DNA from: Primulina eburnea
Taxonomy: Eukaryota; Streptophyta; Magnoliopsida; Lamiales; Gesneriaceae
Assembly: GCF_022965805.1 (NCBI RefSeq)
Contig: NW_027330944.1
Coordinates: 1 to 64,000, forward strand
Direction: 5' to 3'
Length of the DNA stretch: 64,000 nt
Positions 32,788-45,678 of this stretch are shown in pieces; the first letter of the stretch is position 1; each line of letters begins with the position of its first letter. The notes beneath the pieces are model-generated. The model saw nothing but the letters and a program-made list of their open reading frames with translations. It was not told the origin of the DNA and made no database searches. A program made the translations under genes and the position numbers.

Positions 32788-33804
32788 TGTAAGAGTAGAT
32801 GCCCTGCAAGCCAACGGTTGGCTAGGGATTTTATTGACTCAACTGAAATAAACAATCTTTATTTTAATATAATTTAACATTTTATGGTCTTGTTATACTT
32901 TATCTGTATACCCATGCAAACAGCATAGATAAAGTCCTTGATTATGCTTTAATACAAATGAATCGTACTTCGATGTTGAAACTCATTTGTAAATACTGCA
33001 TATTCTAAATTCGTTCCTAGTCGATTCAGCCGCCTAAAACAGGGATAAAGGCCGCTTGAGCTCGAGACTAGCATCTGTGATGTTGTGTACTGTGTTTCTT
33101 GGTAAGGGCATAGAGACGTCCAAACATGCAGATGGGTAGTCATATGATGATTTTACCGAACAACCCTTCCTCGGACTTTCCAAGTGGTTATCATTCATCG
33201 AGAGGATAAGTCTGTGGTTATGATTGTACACCATTAGTCCTTACGACCTGGGACAACACTGAGGCTCTATATGCTAGGACTGAGCTTTGACTCGTTTACC
33301 GGCTCCAGGAGAGTCATCAGGTGGCAAGGTTGGGTACAGTTGCGACACATATAGGAGCCAGTGCATTGTAGTCGGGGATTCACCGCTCACCTACGGGTGT
33401 GGATATCCTATGTGATATAATGAAGTAATAGTACACGCGATGCCACTATTATAGTTATCACATTGTTATCGAATTAATATGCAACCCTCGATGAACCAAT
33501 GGTTGCAGATTCGATCGGGATATATGAGATGAAGGGACCGTACTGTACGCTAATCATAATCGACTGGTTCTTGCAGGCACTATCAGTGATACCTAGGGGA
33601 TCATGGGGCGATGCTACTAGACGCTCTTACCATGATCCGATGGGTGCAGTCAGAAATGAATTCTGACATTCTTAATCAAAGTGTTGATGAAAAGAATGTG
33701 GCTAACTAGGGTAAGCCCGAATAGGAATAAATATTATTCTGAATCACAAAGAGTTGTGAACCCACGGCTAGCTGTATCCCTGAACCATTGAGGGTCACAC
33801 AAGC
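32788..33804 (+). repeat. Solo LTR D, left part
   Basis: Starts TGTAAGAGTAGATGCC. Preceded by aagac (32783-32787), which recurs at 51564-51568 after the right part. No coding capacity. Gypsy element 1 interrupts it, with target duplicate caagc at 33800-33804. Together with 50398-51563 it totals about 2.18 kb. No internal region or second LTR is seen, so a solo LTR or a small non-autonomous element. Confidence 0.8.
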
Positions 33805-35663
33805 TGTAAGGACCGTGTATCGTATTATCGTAAATCCTACGTGATTATCGGTAGTTTATGAAATTGTCATATGATTATGCAATTGATGTATATTATGACA
33901 ATGAAATTGGGAAATGAATATTGAATATGAATTGATGTGGTATGAATTTGATTTGAAAGGCCGGACGCCAATAAGTACAAAATCAAACAGTCTGTACAGA
34001 ACATGTGGCGCCCGAGCGGTAGAAAATTACCGCCCGAGCGCCAGGGTATCTGAAATGAGTATTCAGGCAGAACACCCCGCGCCCGAGCGGTAATAGTTGA
34101 CCGCCCGAGCGCGGTATAAAGATTTCTCGGGGACAGAACATGCCGCGCCCGAGCGGCAATATGTGACCTCCCGAGCGCGGTGTATTTGAAGTTCGGGGGC
34201 AGAATGTCTCGCGCTCGGGCGCGAGAATTCTACCGCCCGAGCGGGAGAGGCGGTGGGATGAGGAAAAATTCTTCTTTCCTTTTTTCCTCCGTCAGATAAT
34301 TTCAGAGAATTCGAGAGACGCGAAGGAATTTTGATTTCTTTCTTCCAAATCGACTTTGAAACGCCGTCTAAACGCAAAACAAATTATATATTTGTAATCT
34401 GCGCGTTGAGGGCTTCAGACTGAGGTAATTTTCTTCTGATTTCAGCAGCTTGAAATATTAAGTGCTGGAATAGCTTGTATTTGAAGTTGAATTTCTGATA
34501 TGTAGTAGAATAAACGACAAGAAACTTGTATTCGAAGTCGGAATTAAATTATGATATGATTTTGATTTGATATGAATTTTTGAAGTTTCAAATGATATTT
34601 GAAACTCATATTAATGATTTTGGAGTATGTTATTGATTGAAATGAGTATGTAATTGATGTAGATAAAGCGTTATATCAATATCTTCAGGCTACATCAATT
34701 GGAAACGAAGAATTGAGGTATGTTGCGACCGGGTAACATACGACAGGTATCTGTATTATATGATATATGTCGATTTGATTGGATTGATTGGATTGGAATA
34801 CGTGTCTATGTGCCTATTTGATGATTTGATGTGGCATACATGACATTGAGATTGGAGTGTCGATGTATAAAATAAATGTTTTGTTAACACACATCATTTT
34901 ATGCATACATCGATACATGACATGCACGTTGAGCTATGATCCTTGGATTACCCTGATATGATTGGATTGGATTCCGGGGTTTGTGAACACAATCGCTATG
35001 CCGGTATTATATGACCCGTAAAGCATAGACAATTGTGGCCCCATATGATTGGATATGAGATGTGGGATTGATGGCGCTTCGTCGACGCTATCATATGTGT
35101 ATTCCCATATCGGCCGGTGTGCCAGCTCGAGCATTGATTTGATTTGATAGCGATTCGATTGATTCTGACATGTGCTCAGAGAATGGGCATTTGACCTGAT
35201 ACCTCCACGACATACATGCATTGCATACCATATATCATTGTTTAGATACTTGTGGTATATATTGTGGTTGTTCCATACGGAGCTTTGCTCACCCCAAGGG
35301 GGGCTGTTGTTGTCTTTGTGTGTGGACAATGGCAGGTACTCCAGGATATCAGGAGACCGGAGAGGGTACTTCTGGTGGGAGCCACAGCTTGGGCTGAGGT
35401 TTTATGTTTATGTCTGATTCCCAGTATATATATATATGTATCTATATACCAGGGCATGTCCCGAGGATATGAGATGTTTGTATGTGATTGATTACGTGTG
35501 GGCGTGTTTATGATTTGAATTTAGATACTATTTTTAGTATTTAAATATCAGAAGAGATATTTTGGGCTCATTGTAAAGAAATTTTAAACCCGTTTTCCGC
35601 TGTGATTAATTAAACCCTAATCAGATTGCATTGTAATAACGATTAGGAGTTAAGGACCCCACA
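33805..35663 (+). repeat. 5' LTR of gypsy element 1 (1859 bp)
   Basis: TGTAAGGACCGTG to GGACCCCACA. Contains the palindrome array 34007-34245 and, downstream, a TATA-like 'attatatattt' at about 34384. The ORFs at 34063-34377 (minus), 34934-35329 (minus) and 35172-35491 (plus) recur in the 3' LTR and have no domain. Confidence 0.93.
34007..34245. repeat. Paired CG-palindrome array in gypsy 1 5' LTR
   Basis: Four 36-bp units begin at 34007, 34078, 34144 and about 34210. The first has arms CGCCCGAGCG at 34009-34018 and 34031-34040, with CCCGAG centres 22 bp apart. Unit period is 66-71 bp. The array precedes the TATA-like sequence by about 140 bp. The matching array in the 3' LTR is at 48736-48975. 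Confidence 0.9.
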
Positions 35664-35668
35664 CAGGA

Positions 35669-35680
35669 TGGTATCAGAGC
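35669..35680 (+). other. Primer binding site of gypsy element 1
   Basis: TGGTATCAGAGC, five bases after the LTR end; complementary to initiator tRNA-Met, same site and spacing as elements A and E. Confidence 0.92.
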
Positions 35681-35874
35681 ATAGCTGGGAATGCTCTATT
35701 GAGTCTTGTGTACACTTGAATAGGCACAAATGAATTGTGCGTATGTGTTTGATTTATTTGTATTACTTGCTCTTATGTGATTTGATTTGAGTAAGTATCT
35801 GATGAGATTGATGATATGAGATGATGAGATTATGAATTGATATGAAATTGTGATATTCATCTTTTGATTTGTAG

Positions 35875-36775
35875 ATGGATCACACAAATGAAACTGCGAG
35901 TAGCAGTACTGAGAGGATTGTTGGGCAATTTGAAGGATTGTCCATGGATGTTGTGATGGCTCGATTCCAGGATCTGAAACCACCGAAGTTCTGTGGCACT
36001 GAGAGTGCTGAAAGAGCCGAGGCCTGGCTGAAGGATATCGAGCACTTGTTTAATATTGTTGAGTATTCCAAGGCTCGGCGACTGAAACTTGCTTTGTATC
36101 AGCTGAAGGACCGAGCTAAATCTTGGTGGGAAGCCGCTGAGATTGGATTAAAAGAGGTCGGGACTGAAGTCACATAGGATGTCTTCAAGGCCAGTTTTTG
36201 GAGCAGTATTCTCCTCCTTCGTATTATACTGCTCAGGAGAATGAGTTTAATAATCTGCAGCAAGGAACGATGACTGTTGCAGAGTATGCTTCTAAATTTT
36301 CTACTTTGTTGAAGTATGCACCTCACGTGGCTGGGAATGCGAGGGCAAAATATAACAGGTTTGTAAATGGTTTACATCCTGCTTTGTATACCTATGTTGT
36401 TTCTGGATTGCCTACCAGCTACGCAGAGGCAGTTGAACGAGCTAAGGCAGCCGAGGCTGGACTTAGGCGGGGAGGTCCACAGTATACTCCTCCACCACCG
36501 GTGTCAGCTCAGCAGCCTACTTTGCGACCGAGAGGTAAGAAGTTCAAGAAGACTGGCTCTGCTTCTTCGTCTTCTTCGAGTTCGAGTGGATCACAGCGAG
36601 GGAGTCCTGTGATTGCTCCCTATTGTAGTCATTGTGGAGGCAAACATACTATCGAGCAGTGTCGAGGTATGTTTGGTACTTGTTAACAATGTGGGCAGGA
36701 AGGCCATTTCTCTCGAGTATGTCCAAACAGGGGTACGACTTCTGCTCAACCCCAGCCAGGATTTAGAGGTGGCCC
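35875..36775 (+). pseudogene. gag: gag of gypsy element 1 (broken)
   Basis: ATG at 35875 opens MDHTNETASSS. The gag core has LKPPKFCGTESAERAEAWLK and an AKSWWEA motif. Lesions: TAG at 36175-36177 where the family has Trp, a frameshift at about 36190-36200 (frame resumes at QYSPPSYYTA), and TAA at 36684-36686 inside the knuckle region. Two zinc-knuckle-like segments follow: CSHCGGKHTIEQC (about 36625) and QCGQEGHFSRVC (about 36688-36725). The Ser-rich linker is intact. Confidence 0.85.
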
Positions 36776-36779
36776 TAGT

Positions 36780-37613
36780 ATGATGAGACCTGCTGTTCCT
36801 GTTCCATCTTTTCAGCAGTCGAGTGTCCCACGATATCGAGGACCGGGTGGTCAGAGTGCCCAAGTTCCTCCTCAAGTGAGAGTGTATGCCATGACTGAGG
36901 ATCAGGCGAGAGAAGCTCAGGGTGGTGTGATTGCAGGTATTTGCACGCTTTGCAATTATCCTGCACGTGTTTTATTTGATACAGGAGCATCTCATTCATT
37001 CATATCTCATGCATTTGTTGCATCTCACGATATCGAGTGTACTCCGTTGTATGATACTTTGTCGATAGCCACGCCAGCAGGGAAGATTATATTGTCTGAG
37101 AAAGTTGTGCATAATTGTGTATTGATATATGAGGATAATGTGATATTTCTGAAATTGATTGTCCTCCCTATGCACGACTTTGATTGTATTGTTGGCATGG
37201 ATATCTTGACGACAAATCGAGCTACTGTGGATTGTTGTCATGGAGTAGTTCGATTTCGACCTATTGATGGACCCAAGTGGAATTGTTATGGAAGGGTTCC
37301 CAAGCCAAAATTCCATTGGTATCTTCCATGGAAATGTCTCGACTGTTGACTAGCGGAGATGAGGGTTATCTTATCTACGCTATTGATATTTCGAAGAAGG
37401 AGTCTTCTTTATCGGAGATTCCAGTTGCGAAAGAGTTTCCGGATGTATTTCCCGATGAGATTCCTGATTTTCCTCCTCATCGAGAAGTTGAGTTTAGTAT
37501 TGATCTTGTGCCGGGGACTGCGCCTATTTCTAAAGCTCCCTATTGCATGGCACCATTGGAATTGAAAGAATTGAAAGAACAATTACAGGATCTTCTCGAT
37601 AAGGGATATATTC
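36780..37613 (+). pseudogene. pol: Protease and start of RT, gypsy element 1 (frameshifted, cut by E)
   Basis: Aspartic protease with active site LFDTGASHSF at about 36975-37004, complete up to a frameshift near 37290-37325. It then continues in another frame with KEFPDVFPDEIPDFPPHREVEF and KELKEQLQDLLDKGYI, the classic entry into gypsy RT. Element E interrupts right after this at 37613; the reading frame resumes in phase at 45679. Confidence 0.88.
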
Positions 37614-39315
37614 TGTGGGGACCCGGACGCTAATCATTTCCTTAATCGTCTTTGGGATTTATTTATCTGTTCTGATAAACATGGTCTAAAAATTTTTTTC
37701 TTTTTAAAATATAAACGCGGAAGGTAATGGCATCTAATAGTATACATATCTGTATAAAATACATTTCAGTATTAAAATACAATAATCTAGTCTAAGGTTC
37801 AACTACTAAATTCAAGTAATAAAACCAAATCTACTGTAAGTTCGGAATCACCACGCTAACTCGTCTTCTCTCATCGTCATCTCGACCCTGATCCAGCCCC
37901 ACCTGTTGTCATGCACACATACAAAACAAGACAACAGCCGGATAACTCCGGTGAGAAATAAATCCCAGTATAAAACATGGTAAACATGTATATACATAAA
38001 ATAATTCATGAAACATGCTATCACGAATAAAATCAAAACATTAGATTTCATAAGCTATGAAATCTAATCACAACAAGCATGCACTTCAAATCAGCTAAAC
38101 ATGCATATAACCAATCTAAATCATAAAAACATGCTAGCACAACTGGAAGCAATAATGATGGGTCCCAAGATCTAGGAGCCACATCCATATAAGCATGCAG
38201 TTCTAATCAAATTATGTCTAGACTTGACTCGATCTATAACTCTAGGGATCCCGGGGTGAATAAGACGTCACTACCTACCCTCCAATCGGGGTAATGTACG
38301 TCTCATTCCTAGACTTCGGTCTGAGCTGTATCAACGGCGGCAATAAGAGTAATACCTATTCCTATGCTGAGATACACCGAAACATCTAGCTATTTGACAA
38401 TGCCTGTCAAAGACTCTCCTATCTTAGATGCAATGAATAACAATCTGTAAACAAAGCATAATCATATTCATAGCTGAATATGACAATAATCTCACACATA
38501 TGAATACAATTCTATAATCAAAGCATAAACATAATACAATATAGACAACAGTCTAGTATGTGATTTTGTTGGGAAACTCAAATTAATCTGATTTGAGTTG
38601 TAACTTCCCATATATCACATGAATTATACCTTTATCTTCCCCGTCTGAGGAAGAAGAAGTCTCGAAGTCCAGTCTGTCCATTGTCAACCTGAAATGACAA
38701 GAATAAATACACTGTATCAATGTGTAGCTCAAACACAATCTGTTCTGATCAATACCCAATTCAGTACAAAATCTGATCACATCAACAATATCACGAGATA
38801 ATAGAAACCGATACTGAATCTGATCAATCTGTACCCACTGATGTTTAGACGGCATAACACTACAGTTTAGTAACTCCGTCAGTCTTAACATCACAATTAC
38901 ACTACCAAAATTCCTAATAAATCTCAGTACAATCTATAACTTCAGTATCTGTACACTTTAAGATGAATAACAGCATAATTCTGATAGTAATCTCAATCAA
39001 ATCAACTCTAAAATTCATAACAATTCCATAAACAATCTGTTTCTAAATCTGACTTCGATTCTACAATATCTACGGTAGTAGAAACACCATATCTGAATCA
39101 TATTCAATTCTAACAACATCATAAATTCAAATCTTGTCTAAACGTAATAAAACTTACGTCCTTGCGTAGCCTGCGTTTATAGGAACACAATACCGAAGTC
39201 GGATTTCAATTTGGATAGACGGTTTGTTTGAAAATCAATTTCTAAAATCAAGAACAAAGCTTTTCCCCCAAACCGATTTCCTCTCTTTCTTTTCTTCTGA
39301 ATTCGAGATTTGCAT

Positions 39316-39343
39316 GTGTGTATATATCTATATATATTGCATG
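39316..39343 (-). promoter_or_regulatory. TATA tract of element E LTR
   Basis: A 'tatatatctatatatat' run about 45 bp downstream of the array on the minus strand; the same feature is at 45270-45297 in the other LTR. Assigned as core promoter by position only. Confidence 0.5.
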
Positions 39344-39384
39344 AAAATCGTACGTGTCAACTCCGAAATTCGCCACAAACCACT

Positions 39385-39762
39385 CGCGCATATGCGCGCT
39401 CATTCTCGCGCATATGCGCGAGACTCTCGGCCTCGACACAATCGCTACTCGTCCTCGCGCGCATATGCGCGTTATCACATCGCGCATGTGCGCCCCGCCT
39501 CGTGCATGTGCGCGCACCCCTATCGCGCATGTGCGCGAGACTTTCTGCTCGGCACTAATGATTCTCGCGCATATGCGCCCACTCGCCCGCGCATATGCGC
39601 CCATGGTACTGGGCGCTACGCGCATATGCGCGAAGTCCGTTCGCGCATGTGCGCGCATGGCTCGGCCGCCTCCGCGCATGTGCGCGACTTCATCCGCGCA
39701 TGTGCGCGAAAGGTGCTGCCCATCTCGTGCTAGACTCGCGCACCTCCACGCGCATGTGCGCC
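39385..39762. repeat. Long CG-palindrome array in element E 3' LTR
   Basis: Thirteen units of GCGCATATGCGC or GCGCATGTGCGC type begin at about 39385, 39407, 39457, 39481, 39501, 39524, 39566, 39588, 39619, 39642, 39673, 39694 and 39749. Successive units mostly come in pairs 21-24 bp apart (first pair exactly 22 centre to centre). Each is a palindrome with an E-box-like CATATG or CATGTG core. On the element's strand it lies just upstream of a TA-rich box (39316-39343). ORFs through here on both strands (39224-39733, 39248-39784) are by-products. Confidence 0.9.
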
Positions 39763-39932
39763 CTCTCACTTCTTGCACACACATTTCACACCTTTATCAT
39801 GTGTTCTAGTCCGATCCGTTCCGTCTATAATCATCTCGATTAATTCTATAAATCATTTCAGATTAATCTTTGATTACAGTAATCATATCCAAATCATTCC
39901 AGATTACGGTAATTAAATTCTCGGGCATTACA

Positions 39933-42243
39933 TTTCTCCCCCTCTTAGATCTGAGTTCGTCCTCGAACTCACCAATCATCAAACCAAATCTATCAGAAGA
40001 ACTGTATAACAGAGTTTAACATCCAACCCCATTTCACTAGCCGAATCAATCCTATATTACTGGCTATACAATACCCATATACTGGCTATACCATACCCGT
40101 ATATGCCAATTGCAATCCATAACAAAGCAATACCACCTGTAGTTGTTATTCCATCTGTTTATCCCAATTAAGGACATATTCCATCGTCGGCTCCAAATAC
40201 CAATCGTCATCATCCGACATTGGTTTCCTAATTTATTCTGCACTAGAGTTCTATCAACATCTTTGAATATCTAACTACCCGCTGACTACCTGTCAATCTG
40301 TAACAAGTCTGAGCGAAACAACTTAGATATAACCTACCATAAGTGCAAACTTCATCACAATCACATCAATCTGATTATTTCTTTGACAATGATCTCTGTC
40401 ATTTGGTTCTGTTTGTACATCATCTGATACAAACTAATAGATAGAGATTGAATAATCTATCACTCATAATCACGTCATATCCCAAATCTGGATAAAATGG
40501 CGGTAATATCATTACAAAAGCCATAGAAATGTATTCCCATATCTATTCAGGAATATACAAAGTCGGTAATCATCTTCTGATCCCTAGCTTTCTGGCTTCT
40601 TTTGTTAGCGATTCAGACCTATCAGTACACTTTCTGCCCATATTTCTGTACAAATTCTGTTACCACTGATCCAATCTGTCTATATCACCCCTATCTGTTC
40701 GAATATCATACCTTTTGAATCATCTGAATAAAAAACTGAATCCCTTACTGTGCATGTCTGACACTACCTGTGGCTTCAGCTTCGAACTATCCGGTATAAA
40801 CAACCAGTTAATAATATAAACATAAATAAGAAATACCTACCTGGTATTCGGCTCTGACTATCAATACCAAAAGCTGTAACAATTTGAAACATTCTGATAT
40901 AACACGATAATCGGTCTTATACAAAACACAAATTACATAGCTGTTATACTGATCTGATCAACAAAATACAGTTCTGAACATTCTGATTACATCTCTGAAC
41001 TGTTTACACTAGTCTGCATCACACACTGACTCCCAATAACATCAAATTCTGAATAGAAAGAACCTATACATATCTAGTGAGTTTAAGAAAACTCATAACA
41101 TAATAGATTCTGGTTGGCTGACCAATCTTCATACTGTCCGGATCAACTGCTATATTTCATCTGCAATTAGAATATACTCCCAAACAATATAAGATGTCTC
41201 AAATACTGATTTAGAATCATAACAATACTCAGCAGATGTAAAGAAATGCAAGAAAAAGATAATCAGAATAAGATAAGCTGTCCAAATCAGATAAGAAAGT
41301 TCTGACATATCTGACATTCTGCTAATTCTGACATTCCTGATACCACATAGTCTGAATATAAACCTGTATCAATAACTGCATTCGAATCTATACCTGACCC
41401 ATTGCTGTATACAATAATCACAGTTCTCGGAATATTTAACCCAGTCTTCAAATATTCAATATAAACACTCAGATGCTGTGGATATATCCCGAAATCATAG
41501 ATATAACAAGCATAATTCTTCAAAATACCCCTGAACATATAATCTGTCAATCTAAAAACAGAACTAAAATGTCTTCAAGAGAAATACACAATCAACTGGA
41601 TTCTTTAGCCCATACTTTAATCTGTCAATTCTTTCAATTCTTTTCTGATAGAGAACCCATCTGACATCTTATCTAAGCAAACACCAGTCAATTATGATAT
41701 TACTATCAAATTGTAGGCTCGATTTCAGTGGATCTACTGAATACATAAGGATACCATCTGTTTCTTTCTGTATTAATCGAGTCCTAAATCCTAAACTTTT
41801 CTAAGGACTTCTGAATCTAAAATCCTCATTTATCAACTAAATCTGGTCGTACTTTTACTATTTCTGGAATACATGCTACGACATTTCAGTACTTGTTTAG
41901 CATTATATATCCATACTGAGATCGAAATCATATAACACAAGTAATATATCCATACTGAGATCGAAATCATATAACACAAGTACATCATAATCTAACCCAA
42001 TCCCGGGTTCACCTCACTGTAGTATATAACATGTCCCAGAAATCTCTGATATCAACATATTCCTCAAAACAGTAAGGAAATCAATACTACAGCACAAACA
42101 GACCCCATAATTATAGCATATCACCATGCTACTCAATCACAGATATTCATGAAGAATGCATTAGTATATATCAATACATCTGCAATATAATCATAAAGAA
42201 TAGTACCTGTTGTAGTTTCTGGGTTGTTTCTCAGTCATTACCA
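39933..42243 (-). other. Polypurine tract and non-coding interior of element E
   Basis: 39933-39946 reverse-complements to AAGAGGGGGAGAAA, the plus-strand primer next to the 3' LTR and the same as in gypsy 1. The following 2.3 kb is A/T- and 'tctga'-rich with no pol motif in any frame. Small ORFs at 41287 and 41473 have no domain. A 45-bp direct duplication lies near 41906-41985 ('atatccatactgagatcgaa' twice). Confidence 0.8.
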
Positions 42244-42259
42244 CTAATGACTCTGCTCT

Positions 42260-43195
42260 TTAAGATCTTCGAAAATGTTTCTGAGGACAAACTTTAGCAA
42301 AGTGTCCCGTCTGCTTACAGATATTGCACCTACCAAGCACTCCTTTGCATTGCTCTGGGGAATGTCTCCCTCCGCAAGTCCTACAATACACTCCGGTATA
42401 GCTCGGACCAGGACTGCTAGAACTAGAGGAATCACTTCCTAACTTCTTGAACTGTTTCTTTTGAATTCTCAATGGTTCTTTTTCCTTACCACTACGACTG
42501 CCAATCTCTACTCTGGAAGGCAGTTGCTGTGCAGTCTGTTTTGGACAAACATTTGATGTTCCCTGTTGTCCTATCAGAACCGTTTCTGCTCTTTTAGCTC
42601 TATTCAAGGTATCCGCAAAATTACTTGATTGCTTCATATTTACCAACGTACGTATTTCTGGATTCAGTCCTTGAATGAATTGGCTAGACATAGCATCATC
42701 ATTTCTAGCCACAAGAGGAGCAAAACGTAGAAGTGTGAAGAACTGTGCCAAGTATTCATCAACACTTAAAGGACCCTGTCTCAGGTTCGCAAATTCTGCA
42801 CTTCTTCCAGTCTATATGAGGTAGGGAAGAATCTTTGATAAAACTCAAATCTAAAGGTCTTCCACGTGATCATTGAACGACTCTGCTCTAAGGCTCCTTT
42901 GGTGAGTAACCACCATCTTCTAGCAGTCTCTTGCAACTGGTTCTCAATAAGCCTAATTCTACACTCATCTGTGAAATTCAGGAATTAAAATAACATTTCT
43001 GTCTCCTCTAGCCATTTCTCACAATCTACTGACGTCTCAGTTCCCTTCAGAGTTGGCGGTTGAAACGACTGAAACCTCTGTAACTGTGTTTCCATCTGAA
43101 TTTCTGCCACATCAATCTGAGATTCTGTTCTATCTGTCTGATAATATGACGTGCTGCCTTTTTCTGGACTTCTGCGGGGAGCTATATCTGATTAC
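42260..43195 (-). pseudogene. gag: gag of element E (broken)
   Basis: The upstream part (43195 to about 42760) matches the gag start of copy A but has a TAA after MLF and frameshifts. The downstream 163 codons (42751-42260) are open and carry AQFFTLLRFAPLVARNDDAM, a Ser-rich linker and two zinc knuckles, CRTCGGRHSPEQC and CNICKQTGHFAKVC. No protease follows. Confidence 0.85.
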
Positions 43196-43550
43196 CAAAA
43201 ACATCAGTAATCTCATACCACAAATCTGTTTCAAATCTTTTCCTGACCATCTTACTGCTGGTCATGAATCCGATCTGATTCGTATTCCAGAATACATAAT
43301 ACCAATTCAAATCATATAATCAGGTAAACATGTATCTTAAAGCAGTAACATATAGCCTCATGCTAGCATCACAATGTCAATCAACATGAAAATCAATCTC
43401 ATGCTAGCACAGACATGCAAGGAAAGAAAATTCCTCTACCCCGCTCATTCTCTTCTATCTTAATCTAAGTCAATCTAAAAGATCTATCAACTCTGACTGT
43501 CTCAATCTAAAGGATCTATCTCTAAAAGATCTATCGCAAAAGGAACTATC

Positions 43551-43563
43551 GGCTCTGATACCA
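43551..43563 (-). other. Primer binding site of element E
   Basis: The minus strand reads TGGTATCAGAGCC, five bases inside the 5' LTR end at 43569. Confidence 0.92.
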
Positions 43564-43568
43564 CCTGT

Positions 43569-45673
43569 TGTGGGGACCCGGACGCTAATCATTTCCTTAA
43601 TCGTCTTTGGGATTTATTTATCTGTTCTGATAAACAGGGTCTAAAAATTTTTTTCTTTTTAAAATATAAACGCGGAAGGTAATGGCATCTAATAGTATAC
43701 ATATCTGTATAAAATACATTTCAGTATTAAAATACAATAATCTAGTCTAAGGTTCAACTACTAAATTCAAGTAATAAAACCAAGTCTACTGTAAGTCCGG
43801 AATCACCACGCTAACTCGTCTTCTCTCATCGTCATCTCGACCCTGATCCAGCCCCACCTGTTGTCATGCACACATACAAAACAAGACAACAGCCGGATAA
43901 CTCCGGTGAGAAATAAATCTCAGTATAAAACATGGTAAACATGTATATACATAAAATAATTCATGAAACATGCTATCACGAATAAAATCAAAACATTAGA
44001 TTTCATAAGCTATGAAATCTAATCACAACAAGCATGCACTTCAAATCAGCTAAACATGCATATAACCAATCTAAATCATAAAAACATGCTAGCACAACTG
44101 GAAGCAATAATGATGGGTCCCAAGATCTAGGAGCCACATCCATATAAGCATGCAGTTCTAATCAAATTATGTCTAGACTTGACTCGATCTATAACTCTAG
44201 GGATCCCGGGGTGAATAAGACGTCACTACCTACCCTCCAATCGGGGTAATGTACGTCTCATTCCTAGACTTCGGTCTGAGCTGTATCAACGGCGGCAATA
44301 AGAGTAATACCTATTCCTATGCTGAGATACACCGAAACGTCTAGCTATTTGACAATGCCTGTCAAAGACTCTCCTATCTTAGATGCAATGAATAACAATC
44401 TGTAAACAAAGCATAATCATATTCATAGCTGAATATGACAATAATCTCACACATATGAATACAATTCTATAATCAAAGCATAAACATAATACAATATAGA
44501 CAACAGTCTAGTATGTGATTTTGTTGGGAAACTCAAATTAATCTGATTTGAGTTGTAACTTCCCATATATCACATGAATTATACCTTTATCTTCCCCGTC
44601 TGAGGAAGAAGAAGTCTCGAAGTCCAGTCTGTCCATTGTCAACCTGAAATGACAAGAATAAATACACTGTATCAATGTGTAGCTCAAACACAATCTGTTC
44701 TAATCAATACCCAATTCAGTACAAAATCTGATCACATCAACAATATCACGAGATAACAGAAACCGATACTGAATCTGATCAATCTGTACCCACTGATGTT
44801 TAGACGGCATAACACTACAGTTTAGTAACTCCGTCAGTCTTAACATCACAATTACACTACCAAAATTCCTAATAAATCTCAGTACAATCTATAACTTCAG
44901 TATCTGTACACTTTAAGATGAATAACAGCATAATTCTTATAGTAATCTCAATCAAATCAACTCTAAAATTCATAACAATTCCATAAACAATCTGTTTCTA
45001 AATCTGACTTCGATTCTACAATATCTACGGTAGTAGAAACACCATATCTGAATCATATTCAATTCTAACAACATCGTAAATTCAAATCTTGTCTAAACGT
45101 AATAAAACTTACGTCTTTGCGTAGCCTGAGTTGATAGGAACACAATACCGAAGTCGGATTTCAATTTGGATAGACGGTTTGTTTGAAAATCAATTTCTAA
45201 AATCAAGAACAAAGCTTTCCCCCAAACCGATTTCCTCTCTTTCTTTTCTTCTGAATTCGAGATTTGCATGTGTGTATATATCTATATATATTGCATGAAA
45301 ATTGTACGTGTCAACTCCGAAATTCGCCACAAACCACTCGCGCATATGCGCGCTCATTCTCGCGCATATGCGCGAGACTCTCGGCCTCGACACAATCGCT
45401 ACTCGTCCGCCTCCGCGCATGTGCGCGACTTCATCCGCGCATGTGCGCGAAATGTGCTGCCCATCTCGTGCTAGACTCGCGCACCTCCACGCGCATGTGC
45501 GCCCTCTCACTTCTTGCACACACATTTCACACCTTTATCATGTGTTCTAGTCCGATCCGTTCCGTCTATAATCATCTCGATTAATTCTATAAATCATTTC
45601 AGATTAATCTTTGATTACAGTAATCATATCCAAATCATTCCAGATTACGGTAATTAAATTCTCGGGCATTACA
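43569..45673 (-). repeat. 5' LTR of element E (2105 bp)
   Basis: Same as 37614-39932 apart from scattered substitutions and a shorter array (45345-45505, about five palindromes). The missing block corresponds to about 39453-39666. Confidence 0.93.
45345..45505. repeat. Short CG-palindrome array in element E 5' LTR
   Basis: Two CATATG-core units, two CATGTG-core units and one outlying CATGTG unit, corresponding to the first two and last three units of the 3' LTR array. Confidence 0.9.
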
Positions 45674-45678
45674 TATTC

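Larger units (their letters stand above)
37614..39932 (-). repeat. 3' LTR of element E (2319 bp)
   Basis: Plus-strand ends TGTGGGGACCC and GGGCATTACA. Longer than its partner by 214 bp, entirely due to the palindrome array at 39385-39762. Confidence 0.93.
37614..45673 (-). mobile_element. Non-autonomous gypsy element E (gag only), 8060 bp
   Basis: Minus-strand element: 5' LTR 45673-43569, primer site 43563-43551, gag 43195-42260 (broken), about 2.3 kb non-coding, polypurine tract (rc of 39933-39946), 3' LTR 39932-37614. Target duplicate tattc at 37609-37613 and 45674-45678. The internal region is only 3.6 kb and shows no protease, RT, RNase H or integrase, so it depends on partners. Primer site and polypurine tract are the same as those of gypsy element 1. 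LTRs differ at about 14 positions plus one 214-bp array difference, fewer changes than the host's LTRs, consistent with a later insertion. Confidence 0.92.

Noticed and set aside
39385..39762. CRISPR-like regular array of short palindromic repeats
   Set aside because: It lies inside an LTR with a clear target duplicate, in plant DNA; spacers are not unique and no cas genes exist.
39224..39843. Long overlapping ORFs on both strands (up to 178 codons), also at 2342-2866, 34063-34377, 45190-45584 and 48756-49106
   Set aside because: They are produced by stop-poor GC-rich palindromes in LTRs and give only repeats of the same dipeptides; they change length with array copy number.
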